DNA from: Halomonas korlensis
Lineage (GTDB): Bacteria > Pseudomonadota > Gammaproteobacteria > Pseudomonadales > Halomonadaceae
Assembly (NCBI RefSeq): GCF_900116705.1
Contig: NZ_FPBP01000004.1
Span: 124,001 to 188,000, forward strand
Direction of reading: 5' to 3'
Length of the DNA: 64,000 nucleotides
Part shown: one piece after another, positions 58,057 through 64,000 of the stretch
Numbering within the stretch: position 1 is the first letter of the stretch
How the letters are laid out: each line of letters opens with the position of its first letter
Made by a program: the position numbers and the translations under genes
The notes under the pieces: generated by a model
What the model saw: the letters and a program-made list of their open reading frames with translations, nothing else
What the model was told of the DNA's origin: nothing
Database searches by the model: none

Positions 58057-58112
58057 CCGCTTGCGGCCGATGTAGGGCCGCGACTAAAATGGTGCTTTTA
58101 CGGCCTTCCTAC

Positions 58113-58136
58113 TTATAAAAAACCTGGCTTTTATAA
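58113..58136. promoter_or_regulatory. AT-rich inverted repeat upstream of fdxA
   Basis: TTATAAAA, eight bases (AACCTGGC), TTTTATAA: a perfect 8 bp inverted repeat 61 bp before fdxA. It overlaps sequence that could serve as a -10 region and may be an operator. The cognate regulator is not evident. Confidence 0.4.
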
Positions 58137-58197
58137 CTAATTACTTAATTTTCACTATCGGCCGCGGCTCGCCCCGGCCCGAGGGAGGGAAATCGGC

Positions 58198-58521
58198 ATG
58201 ACATTCGTCGTCACCGAGAACTGCATCAAGTGCAAGTACACCGATTGCGTCGAGGTCTGCCCGGTGGACTGCTTCTATGAAGGGCCCAACTTCCTGGTGA
58301 TCCACCCCGACGAGTGCATCGACTGTGCCCTGTGCGAACCGGAATGCCCCGCCGAGGCGATCTTCTCGGAAGATGAACTCCCCGAAGGTCAGGAACCCTT
58401 CATCGAGATCAACGCCGAGCTCGCCGAGGTATGGCCCAACATCAGCGAGAAACAGGAACCGCCGGCGGACGCCGAAGAATGGGACGGCAAGCCGGGCAAG
58501 CTCGAATACCTGGAGCGCTGA
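58198..58521 (+). CDS. fdxA: Seven-iron ferredoxin FdxA
   Basis: 107 residues, the usual size. It binds one [3Fe-4S] and one [4Fe-4S] cluster through [20 protein letters not shown] and [17 protein letters not shown], with an acidic carboxyl extension ([20 protein letters not shown]). It carries electrons at low potential; the partner is unknown. Good Shine-Dalgarno (GAGGGAGGGAA). Downstream on the opposite strand lies a CsrA-binding RNA candidate, as in Pseudomonas, where rsmZ adjoins fdxA. Confidence 0.96.
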   Translation: MTFVVTENCIKCKYTDCVEVCPVDCFYEGPNFLVIHPDECIDCALCEPECPAEAIFSEDELPEGQEPFIEINAELAEVWPNISEKQEPPADAEEWDGKPGKLEYLER

Positions 58522-58548
58522 TCGTCGCAAACCCAAAGGCGTGACACA

Positions 58549-58581
58549 ACGATGCCGAAGGTCCGAGACATTCGGCATCGT
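58549..58581 (+). terminator. Terminator of fdxA
   Basis: ACGATGCCGAA pairs perfectly with TTCGGCATCGT around an 11-base loop, followed by CGTTTCTG. It lies 27 bp after the fdxA stop. Confidence 0.65.
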
Positions 58582-58610
58582 CGTTTCTGACTGTATCGTC
58601 AGGCAGACAC

Positions 58611-58634
58611 AAAAAAGGCGGTCCGCAGACCGCC
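58611..58634 (-). terminator. Rho-independent terminator of the candidate CsrA-binding RNA
   Basis: Minus strand: GGCGGTC, loop TGCG, GACCGCC, then six T. It points away from eno, yet eno already has its own terminator at 58890-58918, so a separate transcription unit must end here. Confidence 0.88.
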
Positions 58635-58850
58635 CGCTCCCAACCGACCCTTGAGCGGGTCCCTCCGCTCGCTTCCTATGGCTTTTCCCTGCCTGGAAGC
58701 GACGTCCTCTGTCGCACCGAGCCAGCCATCCAGCATCTCACTGCATCCTGCTGGCAAGACGCAGAACGCCTTGCCTTGTCCTCCGGCGATTCTGGCAGAG
58801 CTGCACTGCAACACAAGTAACCCCGGCCCTGGCAACTTGCGATGCCTGTC
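58611..58850 (-). ncRNA. Candidate CsrB/RsmZ-type RNA that sequesters CsrA
   Basis: The minus strand between the eno terminator and the terminator at 58611-58634 holds about ten GGA motifs in some 190 nt, many in hairpin loops. One perfect stem, GAGCGG/CCGCTC, shows the loop AGGGAC, an exact ANGGAY CsrA site (58653-58670). Others are CGCTTCC/GGAAGCG with AGGGGA inside (58670-58701), GCGAC/GTCGC with loop AGAGGAC (58699-58715), CCAGCA/TGCTGG (58730-58754) and GCC/GGC with loop GGAGGACAA (58767-58788). Pseudomonas carries rsmZ next to fdxA. The 5' end is uncertain (somewhere about 58800-58890); a GacA half-site TGTAAG lies upstream at 58967-58972. No open frame here ends before the terminator in a convincing way. 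Confidence 0.72.
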
Positions 58851-58889
58851 AGCGAGGCAAGCGAGAAAAAGCAGCTAAATCAGGGAAAT

Positions 58890-58918
58890 AAAAAAGACCG
58901 ACACCCAAGGCGCCGATC
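58890..58918 (-). terminator. Terminator of eno
   Basis: Minus strand: GATCGGCGCC paired with GGTGTCGGTC (three G-U pairs) around loop TTG, then TTTTTT. It lies 85 bp after the eno stop. Confidence 0.75.
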
Positions 58919-59002
58919 TTCCTGCCAAGCCTAGAGGCGATCTCTTGGCCCGTGCATAGTCAATATCTTACAAAGCAAGACAACAAAAACGTACCGTGCC
59001 CT

Positions 59003-62942
<3,940 letters not shown>

Positions 62943-63034
62943 TTACGACCAATGGCTCAATTTCACCGCCGAAGGGCGATGGCTCAGTCTCGAGAGGCAT
63001 CGCTAAAATTGCGATGTCCATCGGTGGGGCGTCG

Positions 63035-63589
63035 TCATGGCCACCAGTGGGCGAGCTCGCCGCCCAGCGGGTCGCGCTCGGGCCGCGATACCTTGGCGAT
63101 GCGCGCCACCGCCGCATCATGCTCCACGGGGTCGGCGCGGATCAGGTCGAGCTCACGCTGATCCTCGGGGTAAGCGGCCAGCAGCAGGAAGTCCTCGCTG
63201 GCCTGGACATGACAATGCCCCGTGCCCGCCGGCAATACCAGCGCATCACCGGCACGGATCTCGACGTCGTCACCCTGCTCCCCGCCCAGGCGCAGCCGCC
63301 CCCAGCCCGACAGCACGGCGAAGGCTTCGTGGGCGATGGAGTGGTAGTGGTGATAGTCGTATACGCCGCCGCGCCAGCTTGGCCGCCAGCCGTTGGCGGT
63401 GAAGAGAGGCGCGAAGCAGTCTGCCACCGCTTCACGGTCGAGCTGCGGGTCGAGCCCCCGAGAACGAAACAGCAGCGTCGCCAGGCGCGTGTTGGGAATG
63501 GCCCCATCATCGGAGAAGGTCATCCGCTCGGGCGCTACCGGGCCCCCTCCTTCATCCGCCAGCCCCAGCTTCGATAGTACCGCTTCCAT
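63035..63589 (-). CDS. Cupin domain protein (YjlB-like)
   Basis: 184 residues. The cupin core is clear: YDYHHYHSIAHEAFAVLSG (metal-type His residues), GWGRLRLGGEQGDDVEIRAG and DALVLPAGTGHCHVQASED. The amino part (APERMTFSDDGAIPNTRLAT) and GVYDYHHYHS match the YjlB-type family, whose reaction is unknown. It stands alone between pyrG and gltD, with no operon partner. The gap to pyrG (62871-63034) shows only short inverted repeats. Confidence 0.82.
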   Translation of the reverse strand: MEAVLSKLGLADEGGGPVAPERMTFSDDGAIPNTRLATLLFRSRGLDPQLDREAVADCFAPLFTANGWRPSWRGGVYDYHHYHSIAHEAFAVLSGWGRLRLGGEQGDDVEIRAGDALVLPAGTGHCHVQASEDFLLLAAYPEDQRELDLIRADPVEHDAAVARIAKVSRPERDPLGGELAHWWP

Positions 63590-63701
63590 AATGCCTTCCT
63601 CCCCAGAAAAGCCCTTTTCTCCACGAAGTCTAGAAGCACAGTGATGGGAACGCCCTGCCGCTGTGGACCGGGCGTAGAAAGATGCTACAGGCGTGACGCC
63701 G

Positions 63702-64000
<299 letters not shown>

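Noticed and set aside
58599..58878. Short frames on both strands inside the fdxA-eno gap
   Set aside because: The minus-strand frame reads through a strong terminator, the plus-strand frame lacks a Shine-Dalgarno, and GGA-loop hairpins explain the region.

Overview
The window looks like chromosomal core sequence from a GC-rich gammaproteobacterium. Gene content and order point to Halomonas or a close relative (Halomonadaceae). This is an inference from synteny (glrK-qseG-glrR, smc-zipA-ligA, ccmABCDEFGHI, fdxA-mutS-recA-recX-alaS-lysC-csrA, pyrG-kdsA-eno), from protein likeness, and from a sodium-linked OadGAB pump and TTT transporter; no database search was run. No insertion sequence, prophage or CRISPR array was seen.

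Layout. 1-1.7 kb: the tail of an unidentified gene, a terminator and xseA. 1.7-7.8 kb: a minus-strand operon glrK-qseG-glrR plus a membrane-anchored phospholipase D-like gene, joined by 4, 4 and 1 nt overlaps. Upstream lies 850 bp without a convincing protein gene but with regulatory signals. 7.8-15.2 kb: argA, a Pit/DUF47 phosphate pair, a CYTH protein, a K+ channel with a zinc ribbon, yciO, a PHP phosphoesterase and yciI. 15.4-21.5 kb: mnmC, yheU, ligA, zipA. 21.8-32.5 kb: smc directly behind a complete ccm operon. 32.6-33.8 kb: an SOS-type S24 protein and yigZ. 34-40 kb: a split chromate transporter, a tripartite tricarboxylate transporter and a gamma-glutamyltransferase, all on the plus strand. 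40-44.7 kb: oadGAB and dusC. 44.7-52 kb: three tRNAs, csrA, lysC, alaS, recX, recA, pncC. 52-58.5 kb: an AsmA-family protein, a 45-residue basic protein, mutS, fdxA. 58.5-64 kb: a probable CsrA-binding RNA, eno, kdsA, pyrG, a cupin protein and the end of gltD.

The two most interesting points are RNA circuits. First, upstream of glrK there is an exact TGTC-N10-GACA GlrR site, a second with one mismatch, a -24/-12 sigma-54 promoter and a terminator placed before glrK. This is the arrangement of enterobacterial glmY, so a GlrR/sigma-54-driven RNA is likely in a lineage where I do not know of GlmY. Second, between fdxA and eno there is a terminator-ended, hairpin-rich stretch with many GGA motifs in loops, at the place where Pseudomonas carries rsmZ; its expected protein partner, csrA, is 13 kb away in the same window.

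Four short tandem repeats (15, 16, 18 and 87 bp units) touch genes here: the glrK tail, the yciI stop, the ccmH signal peptide and the asmA amino terminus. Two LexA boxes (recA and the S24 gene) mark an SOS component.
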